The notes below the pieces were generated by a model. It had not been told where the DNA came from and ran no database searches. It saw only the letters and a program-made list of their open reading frames with translations. From assembly GCA_027717595.1 (NCBI GenBank), contig JALLOF010000004.1, positions 1 to 64,000 of the forward strand: a DNA stretch of 64,000 nucleotides. The letters are read 5' to 3'. The first letter of the stretch is position 1, and each line of letters opens with the position of its first letter. A program made the position numbers and the translations under genes. This document shows positions 25,478-34,293 of the stretch, piece after piece. The stretch comes from Nitrospinae bacterium AH_259_B05_G02_I21. Its GTDB lineage: Bacteria > JADFOP01.

Positions 25478-26364
25478 GGAGTGACGACGGCCGATTGGGC
25501 ACCGGCCCGGGCCGCCCGCTCGGAGGCGGCCGCAGCCTCGCTGCGCTTCTTGAAGGCCCCGAGGCGCAGCCGGTAGGATGTGGAGCCGTCGGTGCCGGTC
25601 TCTTTCACGATGTAGGGGTGAATGCCCTTGCGCCCCAGCGTGGCCGTGGCCTCCCTCGCCTTCTCCTGGGACGCGTAGCCCCCCAGGTCCACGGCGAAGG
25701 GCAGACGCATCGGGGCGGCATATTTCAGCTTGGCATTCCCCTTGAGGCGACGGGCAAAGGTGCGCGCTTCTTGAACGGAGTCGAACCGGTCCACAAGCGA
25801 CCGGTACCACACACCCTTGCGGCCAAGATCGACCCTGGCCGTGTAGGCCAGGTAGCCCAGGCGATCCAATCGTTCGGCTTCTGCAAGCGCCTGCCGGGCG
25901 TTTCGAAAGGATGCAGTGTGGACGACGAAGGGCTTCCAGCCCGGCCCACCAGGGGTGGGCGGACGGGCTGCTTGGGCCCTAGCGACCCTCTGCTGCTGGA
26001 GTGTCTCGGCCGTCACCGCTTCGAGCGAGGCAGCCCGCTCAACCGCCTCCCGCTGGGCCACCAGCACCTCATCGCGCAAGGTGACAAGCTCCCCGTGGGC
26101 CTCGGAGAGCTTGGCGAACTCCCCTTCAAGCTCAGCCCGCTTCTGCGCTAGCGTGCTTTGGCGCTCTTCCAGGTCGCTGACCTTGGCGCTCAGCGACGCC
26201 ATGGAGGGCCTATCCGGTTGCGGTTGTGGGGCGACTTCCTGGGGCTTCGTAGAGGGTGGGGGTCCGCAGCCGGCGATGAGCACGAGGACGGCCAAGACAG
26301 CGAGACTCCCACGCAGGGTCGCAAGGATGGTCCGGGTCGGTGGCAGTTGTCGGAGGGCTTTCAT
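25474..26364 (-). CDS. SPOR-domain lipoprotein with coiled coil
   Basis: The 296-residue product has a signal peptide with lipobox LIAGC (cysteine near residue 33), a proline-rich linker and a coiled coil (about 55-125, LSAKVSDLEERQSTLAQKR). Two SPOR-like repeats follow (about 145-220, FVVHTASFRNARQALAEAER; and 222-290, FAVDLGGYASQEKAREA). SPOR domains bind denuded peptidoglycan at division sites, so an outer-membrane-anchored role at the septum is likely. It is convergent with recG, with overlapping stops. Confidence 0.8.
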   Translation of the reverse strand: MKALRQLPPTRTILATLRGSLAVLAVLVLIAGCGPPPSTKPQEVAPQPQPDRPSMASLSAKVSDLEERQSTLAQKRAELEGEFAKLSEAHGELVTLRDEVLVAQREAVERAASLEAVTAETLQQQRVARAQAARPPTPGGPGWKPFVVHTASFRNARQALAEAERLDRLGYLAYTARVDLGRKGVWYRSLVDRFDSVQEARTFARRLKGNAKLKYAAPMRLPFAVDLGGYASQEKAREATATLGRKGIHPYIVKETGTDGSTSYRLRLGAFKKRSEAAAASERAARAGAQSAVVTP

Positions 26365-26631
26365 GGAACAACCGGTTTGTTGGCGGACAGCAACACCACC
26401 ATCCTCTATACAAAGCGGCGCGGGAAGGTAAAAAAAGTGGTGATTCCCGCAACCTCCCCGCCTTCAGGCTTCGAACTGCCGTATTGTAGGGGCTCGCTTA
26501 GGTTCTCGCAAGGCTTTTTTTTCCTAGGCCTTGAGGCCATTCGAGCCAATGCGACCCTCCCTGGCACCGCAACCCACCCATAGGGTGCGCCGAGCCTCCG
26601 GGCGGCCGTCCCTCCCCCAATCGCCGGGCCC

Positions 26632-26817
26632 TCACGGTTCGGCCGGCTCAGAGCGTTTGAGCTCGAACTGGCCGCGACTTGTGCACGACGGGCACCGCTC
26701 TCGGCTGGCCTCGGCGATGCATCGAAAGAGGGCGTCGCCCTCGTCGGCGCCCTCGACCTCCATCGTCAACGGGGCTCCGCAGACCTGGCAGGCAAGCTCG
26801 ATGTTGAAGAGAGGCAC
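26632..26817 (-). CDS. Small two-CxxC zinc protein
   Basis: The 61-residue product has CQVCGAPL and CPSCTSRG with an acidic helix between them, a zinc-ribbon layout. The start is a GTG at 26,817 with GAGGA upstream. Codon use matches the core genome. It lies between the SPOR lipoprotein and tRNA-Arg, reading leftward. No function can be assigned. Confidence 0.6.
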   Translation of the reverse strand: MPLFNIELACQVCGAPLTMEVEGADEGDALFRCIAEASRERCPSCTSRGQFELKRSEPAEP

Positions 26818-26922
26818 GGCGCGATCCTCATCGGCACCACAGACAGCGCCATCCTATACCGGCCGGCGCGCACGTGCAACGTATTTGCCTTGCAACCCCC
26901 CCCGGCGCGCCCCAAGCCTCGG

Positions 26923-26952
26923 TTGACAACCCCTCCCCCCCGGTGCTAGAGT
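26923..26952 (+). promoter_or_regulatory. Promoter of tRNA-Arg(TCT)
   Basis: TTGACA at 26,923-26,928, an 18-base spacer, then TAGAGT at 26,947-26,952, placed 40 bases before the tRNA. Confidence 0.6.
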
Positions 26953-26991
26953 TCATGGCCGCAGGATGCTTTAGTTTTCGATACTTACAAC

Positions 26992-27068
<77 letters not shown>

Positions 27069-27078
27069 GCATTTTCAA

Positions 27079-28218
27079 TTACTTATCCCCTTGTGCCTCT
27101 TTCAGAATGGCCTCTGCACGCTCGATTGTGCCCGAATTTGTGCCCACAGAGGCGTGAAAAGCGTCCAGAGAGCGGGCTGCTTGCTCTAGGTCGGACTCGC
27201 TCACGATGTTATATCTATCGAAGACCGAGCGGGTCTTGTGACCGCTTATCTGCATCGCTACCCTCTCTGGCACCCCTGACCTAACAAGGTTGCGGATCGC
27301 AGACCTTCGTAGGTCGTGAAAAAGCAGCCCCTTGTAAACCACCTTGCCATCTTGCTTCTCTTTCTTGCCTAATCCGACCTCAACACAGGCCGTCTGCCAC
27401 GCTTTTTTGAAGCCCTTGATCGGCTGGCCGTCTCGGACAAAGACAACCTTGCAGTGGGGCCTCTGCCAGTCCCTCTGAGCCTTTAGCTCGGCAAGGGCTT
27501 GGTAGAGTTCTTCAGCAAGGGGTATCGTCCTAGCCGTACGGTTTTTCGTGTCCGACGCTTCAAGGCGTATTGAGCGGTGGTTTAGGTCAACCTGGGACCA
27601 TCTGAGGCTCAGAAGTTCACCAAGCCGCATTCCTGTGAAATAACCTGTGGTTAGAACGGGCTTAAGGTAAGACGGTAGAGCGGCCTTCAATGCTCGGTAG
27701 TCCTCACGCTCTATAAAGCCCTCTCTGGCGTTGTTTTCTCGCAAGAGGGGTATGTAGGGCACCTGATGCACCTTAGGTGGCGTAGAGTGCTTAGCAAGCC
27801 TGTATCCCCGCTTTAACAAGGATAACTCTCTATTGATGCTTGCATCAGAAGGTGGCCCCCCTCGGCGGGTCGTCATGCCCCTTCGCTTCGTTATGTAGGC
27901 GTTGACGTGTGCCGTGGTGACGCTTGAAGCCCTCATGCCCCCAAAGAACCTCTTAAGCATCCGAGTAGAGAGCCTGACCCTCCCTACTGACTTGCCGTTT
28001 GCCTCGTAGTCCGAAATAACATCGTCCATAAGCTCGTCAACCGTGACGCGCTCAACCCTGAGTGATAGAGGCTCACCCTTTGCAATGGCCCCTTCTCGTA
28101 ATTTGAGCAAACGCTCGGCATCGCTTTTTCGAGCGCTACGAGAGCTTTCCCTAATAGGTTTACCGTTCTGAGAATACTTTACCCACCAGATGCGGTTTCT
28201 CTTGAAGACATAACCCAT
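27079..28218 (-). CDS. int: Tyrosine recombinase (integrase)
   Basis: The 379-residue phage-type integrase has an N-terminal arm-binding and SAM-like region (about 1-165) and a catalytic domain with all key residues: Arg198 (TGMRLGELLSLRW), Lys225, HDLRR at 301-305, His327 (SGHKTR) and Tyr336 (DRYNIV). It catalyses insertion into and excision from the tRNA-Arg 3' end located 11 bases beyond its stop. It is last in a leftward operon, 3 bases after the RHH gene stop. Confidence 0.95.
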   Translation of the reverse strand: MGYVFKRNRIWWVKYSQNGKPIRESSRSARKSDAERLLKLREGAIAKGEPLSLRVERVTVDELMDDVISDYEANGKSVGRVRLSTRMLKRFFGGMRASSVTTAHVNAYITKRRGMTTRRGGPPSDASINRELSLLKRGYRLAKHSTPPKVHQVPYIPLLRENNAREGFIEREDYRALKAALPSYLKPVLTTGYFTGMRLGELLSLRWSQVDLNHRSIRLEASDTKNRTARTIPLAEELYQALAELKAQRDWQRPHCKVVFVRDGQPIKGFKKAWQTACVEVGLGKKEKQDGKVVYKGLLFHDLRRSAIRNLVRSGVPERVAMQISGHKTRSVFDRYNIVSESDLEQAARSLDAFHASVGTNSGTIERAEAILKEAQGDK

Positions 28219-28221
28219 GAG

Positions 28222-28401
28222 CTACGCCCCCTCTGGCGGCACAATGCCCGCCTCAAGATGCGCCAAGTAGAATGTCAGGGCCGCTTTAACCGTGTCCGTT
28301 TTGTTCAGGCCATGCTTGCGGCCAAACCTTTCCATTCTCTTGACCATCGCCTCTTCAAGCCAAACGCCGACTAACTTCTTAGTTCCCTTGCGTGCTACCA
28401 T
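28222..28401 (-). CDS. Ribbon-helix-helix regulator of the integrase operon
   Basis: The 59-residue protein starts MVARKGTKKLVGVWLEEAMV and continues KRMERFGRKHGLNKTDTVKA, which is the strand-helix-helix pattern of CopG/Arc-type DNA-binding proteins. A GGGGGG ribosome site precedes the ATG, and the stop is three bases before the integrase start. It probably represses its own promoter, which carries two direct copies of CATACAATGT. The gene is below common ORF length cut-offs. Confidence 0.7.
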   Translation of the reverse strand: MVARKGTKKLVGVWLEEAMVKRMERFGRKHGLNKTDTVKAALTFYLAHLEAGIVPPEGA

Positions 28402-28416
28402 TCAGCCACCCCCCTT

Positions 28417-28463
28417 CATACAATGTATATATTTAATATAATACATACAATGTTTGTGCGCAA
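28417..28463 (-). promoter_or_regulatory. Promoter and likely RHH operator before int operon
   Basis: Read leftward: TTGCGC (28,463-28,458), a 17-base spacer, then TATATT (28,440-28,435). The ten-base direct repeat CATACAATGT occurs at 28,417-28,426 and 28,444-28,453, 27 bases apart, flanking the -10 box. Confidence 0.55.
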
Positions 28464-28487
28464 GGGGTTTTTTGGGGGTAGGGTACG

Positions 28488-28748
28488 TCATGGGCTTTCT
28501 CTGAATTTGTGTAGCTCTATGAAGGCATCTAGGTCTTTTCGGGCAAAGTATATCTTGCGGTTGAATTTGACGTAGGGCAGGTCACCCCGCCATTGCATTT
28601 CTCTGATAGTCCAGGGGCTGATGCCAAGATATTGGGCCGCCGTCTTTACGTCGAGGAGTTTGGGGTTAACAGATGAGCTATCCACGGTCAGAATCAACGC
28701 CGCCCAGATGACCGTGGGGTGAAAAGTTATAAGGGTGACTCTCCCCAT
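28488..28748 (-). CDS. Excisionase-like HTH protein
   Basis: The C-terminal 55 residues (LLDVKTAAQYLGISPWTIRE, then a wing with LPYVKFNRKIYFARKDLDAF) form the winged MerR-like helix-turn-helix of excisionase/HTH_17 proteins, which bend DNA at attachment sites. The ATG at 28,748 gives 86 residues, but the extra N-terminus lies over iteron copy 1 and lacks a good ribosome site. A GTG at 28,685 (65 residues, starting VDSSSVNPK) is an equally plausible start. Confidence 0.75.
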   Translation of the reverse strand: MGRVTLITFHPTVIWAALILTVDSSSVNPKLLDVKTAAQYLGISPWTIREMQWRGDLPYVKFNRKIYFARKDLDAFIELHKFRESP

Positions 28749-28915
28749 CTGACCGAGGGGGGAAAAGTAATAGGGTATAGAGTAAGTCTATTAGTATTAA
28801 GGAGTTATTCATATTTAATACCATACCCCCTAAGTTTTACCCCCTCGGTTATACGGTACCCCCTTAGTTTTCCCCCCACGGTAGTGCTATACCCCCCTAC
28901 CTTTCCCCCCAGGGT
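28710..28915. repeat. Five-copy iteron array, putative origin
   Basis: Thirty-base units with consensus GACCGwGGGGgGAAAAGTwA followed by wrGGGTaw occur at 28,710-28,739 and 28,751-28,780 on the top strand, and inverted at 28,821-28,850, 28,853-28,882 and 28,886-28,915, the last three spaced 32-33 bases apart. The two clusters face each other across an AT-rich core (28,781-28,820). A half unit lies near 28,678. Iterons flanking an AT-rich segment are typical of plasmid and satellite replication origins; a regulatory array for the excisionase gene is the alternative. Confidence 0.7.
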
Positions 28916-28919
28916 CGTA

Positions 28920-30047
28920 TTACGGGACATGGAACCCACAATCCATAATCAGGTTGACGAAGTCCTCAGCCATTAGCCATTCGAATTGTTGGCCCTGTTC
29001 ACGGCGCTCAACCATCCCCAACATCATGAGGTCTGCAAGATGTATCCGTGCGGTATCCGTCGCCCATTGAAGCGAATTCCCTAGGTCCTTGGTCGATACG
29101 AACTGAGCACGATTCCGAAGGAGAGTCACCAACAACCTCCTGCGCATGGACGGCAACGAATCCTTGACTACCCGCCTGACCAGGTACAGCTCTTCCTCGC
29201 GTATGTCGGACACTTCACGAACCGCTGCGAGGCTCATGAGGAATTTCGTAAGTTGTCCAACGACACGACCGGGCTCCTCAGGCTCCGGCATATACAGCAC
29301 GCGCTCTTGCCTGTAGCCGTCCCTGTCTACATGGCTTCGGCCTATCGCAAGGAGGTTTGCCAACTTGTCCAGGACACTACCCAATTTGGGAGATACGTCG
29401 GGATACATCGCTGTCTTGGCTGCGTCCAGCACAGCATGGACAGCACCTTGTAACTCCTTCCGCATTAGCTCCTTTGTCTCCACCGCCTTACGGGATGCCT
29501 CCGCTGCCTTAAGCCTGTCCGTGCCCGGAACACGATACATCAAGAAGCGTTCGCCTAGTGTCTGTGTGGCCGTCCTCATTTTTTCGATGGCTGGCGTTAC
29601 ACCAGTCAACAACGTAAAGCGGCTTTCGTAGCGGCGAACATCACCAGTACCAAAGGCTTTCTCGTAATAGCCATCGTGGGCGTCCCGAAGGTCGCCCGAA
29701 ATTTTCCTGAAGGCATTGTTAGGGAGACTCAAGAGGGCAGTAAAATCTTTGATGACCACCACCTTTCCGTTGAGGTCCGGCAAGAGAGAAGGGTCCTTCC
29801 CTCCCTTGAGGCCGCTCACGAGCGTATTTTCGGTAAACGAGGAAATCGTGTATACATCCGGATGCCCTCGCAAGGCACGGAGCACCTCGGTCTTACCGCC
29901 CCCCGACGGTCCGACTATGTGCATCCACACCGGATCGCCGGGCAGACGATTGGAAGCGGCAACGGCCATCACCACGTCAAGGATGGTATCGTCCTCCATG
30001 TACATGTAGCGGCGGAACGCATTGCGGGCTTGGTCCAGTACCGTCAT
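28920..30047 (-). CDS. P-loop ATPase, candidate replication initiator/helicase
   Basis: The 375-residue protein has Walker A GPSGGGKT (46-53), a Walker B-like strand KVVVIKDF with Asp101, a sensor region FTLLTGVTP (144-152) and a likely arginine finger in LGERFLMYR (about 164-172). It ends in a winged-helix-like domain (about 310-370). This AAA+/SF3-like layout suits an origin-binding helicase or helicase loader. The iteron array lies immediately downstream, supporting a replication role. Its ATG overlaps the previous gene's stop as ATGA, so the pair is translationally coupled. Confidence 0.7.
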   Translation of the reverse strand: MTVLDQARNAFRRYMYMEDDTILDVVMAVAASNRLPGDPVWMHIVGPSGGGKTEVLRALRGHPDVYTISSFTENTLVSGLKGGKDPSLLPDLNGKVVVIKDFTALLSLPNNAFRKISGDLRDAHDGYYEKAFGTGDVRRYESRFTLLTGVTPAIEKMRTATQTLGERFLMYRVPGTDRLKAAEASRKAVETKELMRKELQGAVHAVLDAAKTAMYPDVSPKLGSVLDKLANLLAIGRSHVDRDGYRQERVLYMPEPEEPGRVVGQLTKFLMSLAAVREVSDIREEELYLVRRVVKDSLPSMRRRLLVTLLRNRAQFVSTKDLGNSLQWATDTARIHLADLMMLGMVERREQGQQFEWLMAEDFVNLIMDCGFHVP

Positions 30048-30238
30048 GACATCGAATCCCTCCGTTCAGCGCGATGTTCGGCCTTCTGGTGGATTCTATG
30101 CAGACGGACTGCCTCACCGCACACACTCCGGGGAGACGCGACGAAGGACAGCCAGGCGGAGACTTTCGCGCCTCCGTTCCCCTCGTAGGCCTTGACAACG
30201 CCATAACATCCTGTAAAATAAAACTTGAGCGAGTTCAC
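30044..30238 (-). CDS. 64-residue protein coupled to the ATPase gene
   Basis: The GTG at 30,238 has an excellent GAGGAG site at eight bases, and the stop overlaps the ATPase start by ATGA. The product (MNSLKFYFTGCYGVVKAYEG, ending basic and His-rich) matches no family I know. The tight coupling argues for a partner of the ATPase, for example in origin recognition; that is inference. Confidence 0.6.
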   Translation of the reverse strand: MNSLKFYFTGCYGVVKAYEGNGGAKVSAWLSFVASPRSVCGEAVRLHRIHQKAEHRAERRDSMS

Positions 30239-30295
30239 GATTACTACTCCTCTGAGTGAAGCCCTGGTCGCCTTGGGGGGTGCCGGGGCTTTTCT

Positions 30296-30484
30296 TTACG
30301 CCGTGTCGGCCAAGTCCATTAACTCAACACCTAGGGCATGTGCGAGGGCTTCCATGTCCTCGGCCGACGGCTCCCGGTAGCCTGCCTCCCATACTTGGAC
30401 TGTCGCTTGGGATTTGCCGACGAGCTTTGCTACGGCCCATTGAGACAATCCACGTGAGAGCCTGATTGCCTTAAGCTTATCCAT
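30296..30484 (-). CDS. XRE-family transcriptional regulator
   Basis: The 62-residue protein is essentially one Cro/C1 helix-turn-helix: KLKAIRLSRGLSQWAVAKLV, then GKSQATVQVWEAGYREP. The ATG at 30,484 has GGAGG nine bases upstream; longer frames start too close to that site. It lies upstream of the ATPase module on the same strand and is a candidate master repressor of the element, analogous to Stl-type regulators in phage satellites. The analogy is inference. Confidence 0.78.
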   Translation of the reverse strand: MDKLKAIRLSRGLSQWAVAKLVGKSQATVQVWEAGYREPSAEDMEALAHALGVELMDLADTA

Positions 30485-30604
30485 ACCTCGCATCCTCCTC
30501 TCCATATACAGTACAACCACCACCACCCTTTGAGGAGTGGTCAAAATTAAAGATATTGGAATTTAAGGGCTTATGTGAGTTCTGCGAAGATGGAGTGGGG
30601 GGGG

Positions 30605-31234
30605 CTAAAGTCTTCCTATCGCTCGCCGGTATCGGGTCCTGATGGTTTCGGTAGAGAAATGTTCACCGAAGAAGTAGGCTAACACGTCTTTGGTGAGTTC
30701 ATAGGCTTCATTAAGGCTAAGTCCAGCATCCGTAAAGTAATCCACGAGGCCAGGGAGTAAGAGGGTACCGTCCCCGTCCCTTGAACCAGCTATGAGAATG
30801 TTTAGATGGTCATCCGGCCGCCGCCCTGAACCCCCAAAATGTTCAAGCCATTCGATGTCAGATGGGGAAGGGGAAACCGACGGGTCTATCGGTTCGACGA
30901 TAAAGGGTCGAACGGTTTCCTCCGCCCTCCTCTTAGGTTTAGGCAACTTCTTGTAGAGTTTTCTGACCGTGTACCTTTCCTGGAGTTTGGCCACTTGGTC
31001 AGCTCGTTCCTCGCGTAATGGCTCCGGCTTCCAATTCTCCAAAACTATTCGGATGAGGTCTAGCACATTCTGATGGTGTTCCCCGCGCATTTCTTCAAGT
31101 CGCGGGTATAGCTCCACGCATTTGTTGCGCTGAGTCTCTGTGACGGCGTTGGCTATCCGCTCCTTGAGCAACTGAATGAAGTCTTCTTCGGATTCCTGGG
31201 GTTCAGGCTCGTTTGTTGTTTCCTGGTCTGACAT
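30605..31234 (-). CDS. Island protein of unknown function
   Basis: The 209-residue hydrophilic product starts MSDQETTNEPEPQESEEDF. It has a charged helical middle (LEEMRGEHHQNVLDLIRIVL and a basic KLPKPKRRAEE hinge) and a C-terminal globular part (DGTLLLPGLVDYFTDAGLSL and FFGEHFSTETIRTRYRR). No known motif is seen. An upstream in-frame start at 31,279 is possible. It is the first gene of the leftward half of the element, so it may regulate or take part in replication or mobility. Confidence 0.6.
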   Translation of the reverse strand: MSDQETTNEPEPQESEEDFIQLLKERIANAVTETQRNKCVELYPRLEEMRGEHHQNVLDLIRIVLENWKPEPLREERADQVAKLQERYTVRKLYKKLPKPKRRAEETVRPFIVEPIDPSVSPSPSDIEWLEHFGGSGRRPDDHLNILIAGSRDGDGTLLLPGLVDYFTDAGLSLNEAYELTKDVLAYFFGEHFSTETIRTRYRRAIGRL

Positions 31235-31648
31235 AGCCTCCCGCCTGACAGCTCCCGCGATGGAAGGAATGGGGGCCAAAGACGGTGCGGGAGCCCGTCC
31301 TTGTCGGGAGCGACCCTATGGCCCCCAGGATGTACCACTAACCTATCAGGCTATGGTTGCTGGCTCAAGCACTTAGCCTAGGGTGTGCTCCGGATAAACA
31401 TTCCAACCCTGGAATCGTCGAATAAACCCATCGACCCAATACCCCTCCTCTCTTCGTGGAGTTCCACTTGCCCCCTTTCCGAGTAAAGGCACATAAAGTA
31501 CCTCTAGAGAATTGAGTATGGTACACTTTGTTATACCTATTCCTCCGGCCTGGCCTCGTATGACTATGGGTCAATAGACATATGAAGTCACTTTCACTGC
31601 AGAGCTGGATAGTTGAAGTAATTCAATGGATGACAGTAGGTGCTCGAT
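31235..31648. other. Divergent intergenic region inside the island
   Basis: This 414-base region lies between the leftward mobility half and the rightward cargo. It contains an eight-base inverted repeat, GGGGGCCA at 31,271-31,278 and TGGCCCCC at 31,319-31,326, enclosing two copies of CGGGAGC. No gene is visible. It must hold the cargo promoter, but I see no clear -35/-10 pair. Confidence 0.4.
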
Positions 31649-34021
31649 ATGATGGCGCCTGAAGTTCCGAAATATTTTGTTGGCCGTGCGGAAGAGCAAG
31701 CAGAGTTTCGGGAGCGGTTGTCCGACTATCGGAACAGGCGTGTCTGGTTCATTCATGGAATTGGAGGCATCGGCAAGAGCTACATCCTCCAAAAACTTCA
31801 AACCCTATGCGTGGAAGATGGGCTCCCTCAAGCCTATGTGGAGTTCGACCCTTCCAGCGTTTCCACCAGCATTCAAACCCTTCGAGCAATCGTGGCCGAC
31901 TTGTGGGGCGATGACGATGGAAAATTTTGCAGAGCCAACGAAAAACTAACTAAGTTGGAGACCCTCCAAAGAGGCTTGATGCCAAGGGTGCTTGAAGGAA
32001 TTCAGGCAGTAACTACCGTCGCAGGAATGGCGGCAAACATATTAGGGTCAGGGGTCGGGTCAGCCGCAGCAGGCGCCTTCGAGCTAGCAAGGAATCTTAC
32101 CGCCAGTGGAATGTCAGAGAATGACGCCACCTTCTATGTCCAGGCCCCTCAACTACTCCTGAAGTCGTTCAAAGAGGATTTTGAGGGTTTCCGAAAACTC
32201 CATAGACGCCCCGTCGTCTTGTTCTTCGATGCCTATGAGCGGGCTGAGTCACCGTTGGATGAGCTCGTTCGACACCTTGTTCTCTACCTTCCAGAGACTT
32301 TCTTTGTAATAGGTTCGCGTGACAATATAGACTGGAAGACCCGTGAAGACGTTGAACCAGGCTTGAGAGAGCTGAATTTCTACGATACCCCCATTGATGA
32401 TTTTATCGACAAAGATTCCAATGCGTACTTTGACGAACGAGGGGTTGAAGGTGAGGAATTACGAGAAAGGATATTGACGCTGACGGGAGGGTTTCCTCAG
32501 CTCTTGGCCTTGGCTTGTGACGTGGTCGCTCTTGCCAAGGAACAGGAGGAGGAACCCTCTCCCGAAGAGTTTGACTACGAGGCTTATGAACACGAGCAAG
32601 TGACGCAGTTCCTATTTGGACGTTTTCTTGACCGCCTGACGGGTGAAAAGGAATTCCTCAGGGATATTGTTTTGGACCTTGGCCTCTGTCGGTGGGCTAA
32701 CCGGGAGGTATTGGAAACTCTCTTCGGCGTGGAACCTGTAACGGCTGAGGGATACCTCAAAGAGTTGAGAAAATTTTCTTTTGTTATTCAAACGGACCGA
32801 CTTGGAAAGGTCATTCGCTATCACGGTCACGTTCGTAAGGCAGTCCTGGCCTGGTGGAGAGGCTCTCCCAGAAAAAGGGAGACCATCCACCGGCAAATGC
32901 ATGAATACCACCTACCAGGATGGAACGAGCGCAGTGATATTAATCACCTCCGTGAAACCCTTTATCACCACGTCCAGTTCGAGCCAATGCAAGCAATGAG
33001 TGTTTGGTTTTTTGCCTTTGACACTGCCCTAAAGGGACCAAGTATACCAGTGTGTGAAGCCCTTATTGGCGACATTGAAGATTACAGTCTCGTTAAAGAT
33101 GCCGTTGATGACTACTCCTGGGGGAGCATTAATAACTTAATTAGTATTGCTTTATGTTTGCTTCCCACCGGAAGCCGAAGCGATAATCTTCAAAGGGTTA
33201 TCAATTTACTTAAAAATGAAGTCTTACCTGTTTGGACTAAAGACAAACATCCGAGAGAATGGGCTATTGTCCAAAATAACCTTGGGAACGTTTACCACTT
33301 ACTTCCCATAGGTGACCTGGAGGAGAATCTCAGGGCATCTATCCAACATCACCAAGCGTCGCTAGAAGTTAGAACCGAGGAATCTTATCCAGAAGAATGG
33401 GCCGGTTCCATGAATAATCTTGGAATTTCCTATTCTGAGCTCTTTAAACACGGACACGGAGATAGGGTGCAAAAAGCCATCGAATGCCACAAAGATGCGC
33501 TAAGAGTTCGCACCAAGGAGGATTTCCCATTTCAGTGGGCGGGCACAATGTTAAATCTCGGTAGTGCTTTATGTGACCTACCCACAGACGACGAAGGCGA
33601 AAATATCCGAGAAGCTATCGAATGCTTAGAGGCGGCTTTGCAGGTAATTACAAAAGATGCCTTTCCCGTCCAGTGGGCAATGATACAAAACAATTTAGGG
33701 AGTGCCTTTGGCTCCCTTCATTCTGGCGACCTGGAAGAGAATTTTTGGCGAGCAAGGGACTTTTCCGAGGCGGCATTACAAATTTACACGGTGGATGATT
33801 TTCCTTACCCGTGGTCTAAAGCTCAACACAATTTGGGGTTAATTTATACTTTATGGCAAGATATTAAGGATGGTGAGGAGAAGAGGCAAATGCTGACACA
33901 AGCTATCGAATTTTTTCAAAATGCCCTCACCATCTGCACAGAAGAGGCATTCCCATATGACCATGAAATATCATTACGCAATTTGAGAAATGTAGAGAGA
34001 ATACTTGCAGAGCTCTCTTAA
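31649..34021 (+). CDS. STAND NTPase with C-terminal TPR repeats
   Basis: The 790-residue protein starts directly with the ATPase domain: VGRAEEQAEF entry helix, Walker A GIGGIGKS near 37-44, Walker B VVLFFDAYERAE near 189-200, and a sensor strand VIGSRD. A winged-helix-like region follows (about 330-430). About six long TPR units then repeat the pattern WAxxxNNLGxxY (for example WAIVQNNLGNVYHLL and WAMIQNNLGSAFGSL). STAND proteins of this shape act as oligomerising sensors, and many bacterial ones defend against phage (Avs-like). No N-terminal effector domain is present. The ATG at 31,649 is favoured over an upstream GTG. Confidence 0.82.
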   Translation: MMAPEVPKYFVGRAEEQAEFRERLSDYRNRRVWFIHGIGGIGKSYILQKLQTLCVEDGLPQAYVEFDPSSVSTSIQTLRAIVADLWGDDDGKFCRANEKLTKLETLQRGLMPRVLEGIQAVTTVAGMAANILGSGVGSAAAGAFELARNLTASGMSENDATFYVQAPQLLLKSFKEDFEGFRKLHRRPVVLFFDAYERAESPLDELVRHLVLYLPETFFVIGSRDNIDWKTREDVEPGLRELNFYDTPIDDFIDKDSNAYFDERGVEGEELRERILTLTGGFPQLLALACDVVALAKEQEEEPSPEEFDYEAYEHEQVTQFLFGRFLDRLTGEKEFLRDIVLDLGLCRWANREVLETLFGVEPVTAEGYLKELRKFSFVIQTDRLGKVIRYHGHVRKAVLAWWRGSPRKRETIHRQMHEYHLPGWNERSDINHLRETLYHHVQFEPMQAMSVWFFAFDTALKGPSIPVCEALIGDIEDYSLVKDAVDDYSWGSINNLISIALCLLPTGSRSDNLQRVINLLKNEVLPVWTKDKHPREWAIVQNNLGNVYHLLPIGDLEENLRASIQHHQASLEVRTEESYPEEWAGSMNNLGISYSELFKHGHGDRVQKAIECHKDALRVRTKEDFPFQWAGTMLNLGSALCDLPTDDEGENIREAIECLEAALQVITKDAFPVQWAMIQNNLGSAFGSLHSGDLEENFWRARDFSEAALQIYTVDDFPYPWSKAQHNLGLIYTLWQDIKDGEEKRQMLTQAIEFFQNALTICTEEAFPYDHEISLRNLRNVERILAELS

Positions 34022-34062
34022 ATCAATTTGGAGAACCATTGTAAAAACAAGTTAGGACAGTT

Positions 34063-34293
34063 CTAGTGTGGCGACATTCGCCCAGCTTGTGCCAACTCAG
34101 CTATTATTACAATCCGACGGAGGCAACTGACGTGGATAAGTCCCGCCGGTGCGTTCTCCGGGGTATGCATACCGTTACTATCACCGTCTCCGACATAATT
34201 GCCACCTATGAGAAGGAATATCCCTTCTCCCTCTCGTAGCCTTCGACTACACTCAAGGCACTTGCTTTTGATGGTAACTCTTTGGTGGTCCAT
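34063..34293 (-). CDS. Small zinc-finger protein
   Basis: The 76-residue product has CLECSRRLREGE and IHVSCLRR, a C-x2-C then H-x2-C metal site like that of the gene at 20,306. The ATG has a near-ideal AGGAGG site at six bases. It reads against the cargo genes and converges with the STAND gene (41-base gap). Function is unknown. Confidence 0.65.
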   Translation of the reverse strand: MDHQRVTIKSKCLECSRRLREGEGIFLLIGGNYVGDGDSNGMHTPENAPAGLIHVSCLRRIVIIAELAQAGRMSPH

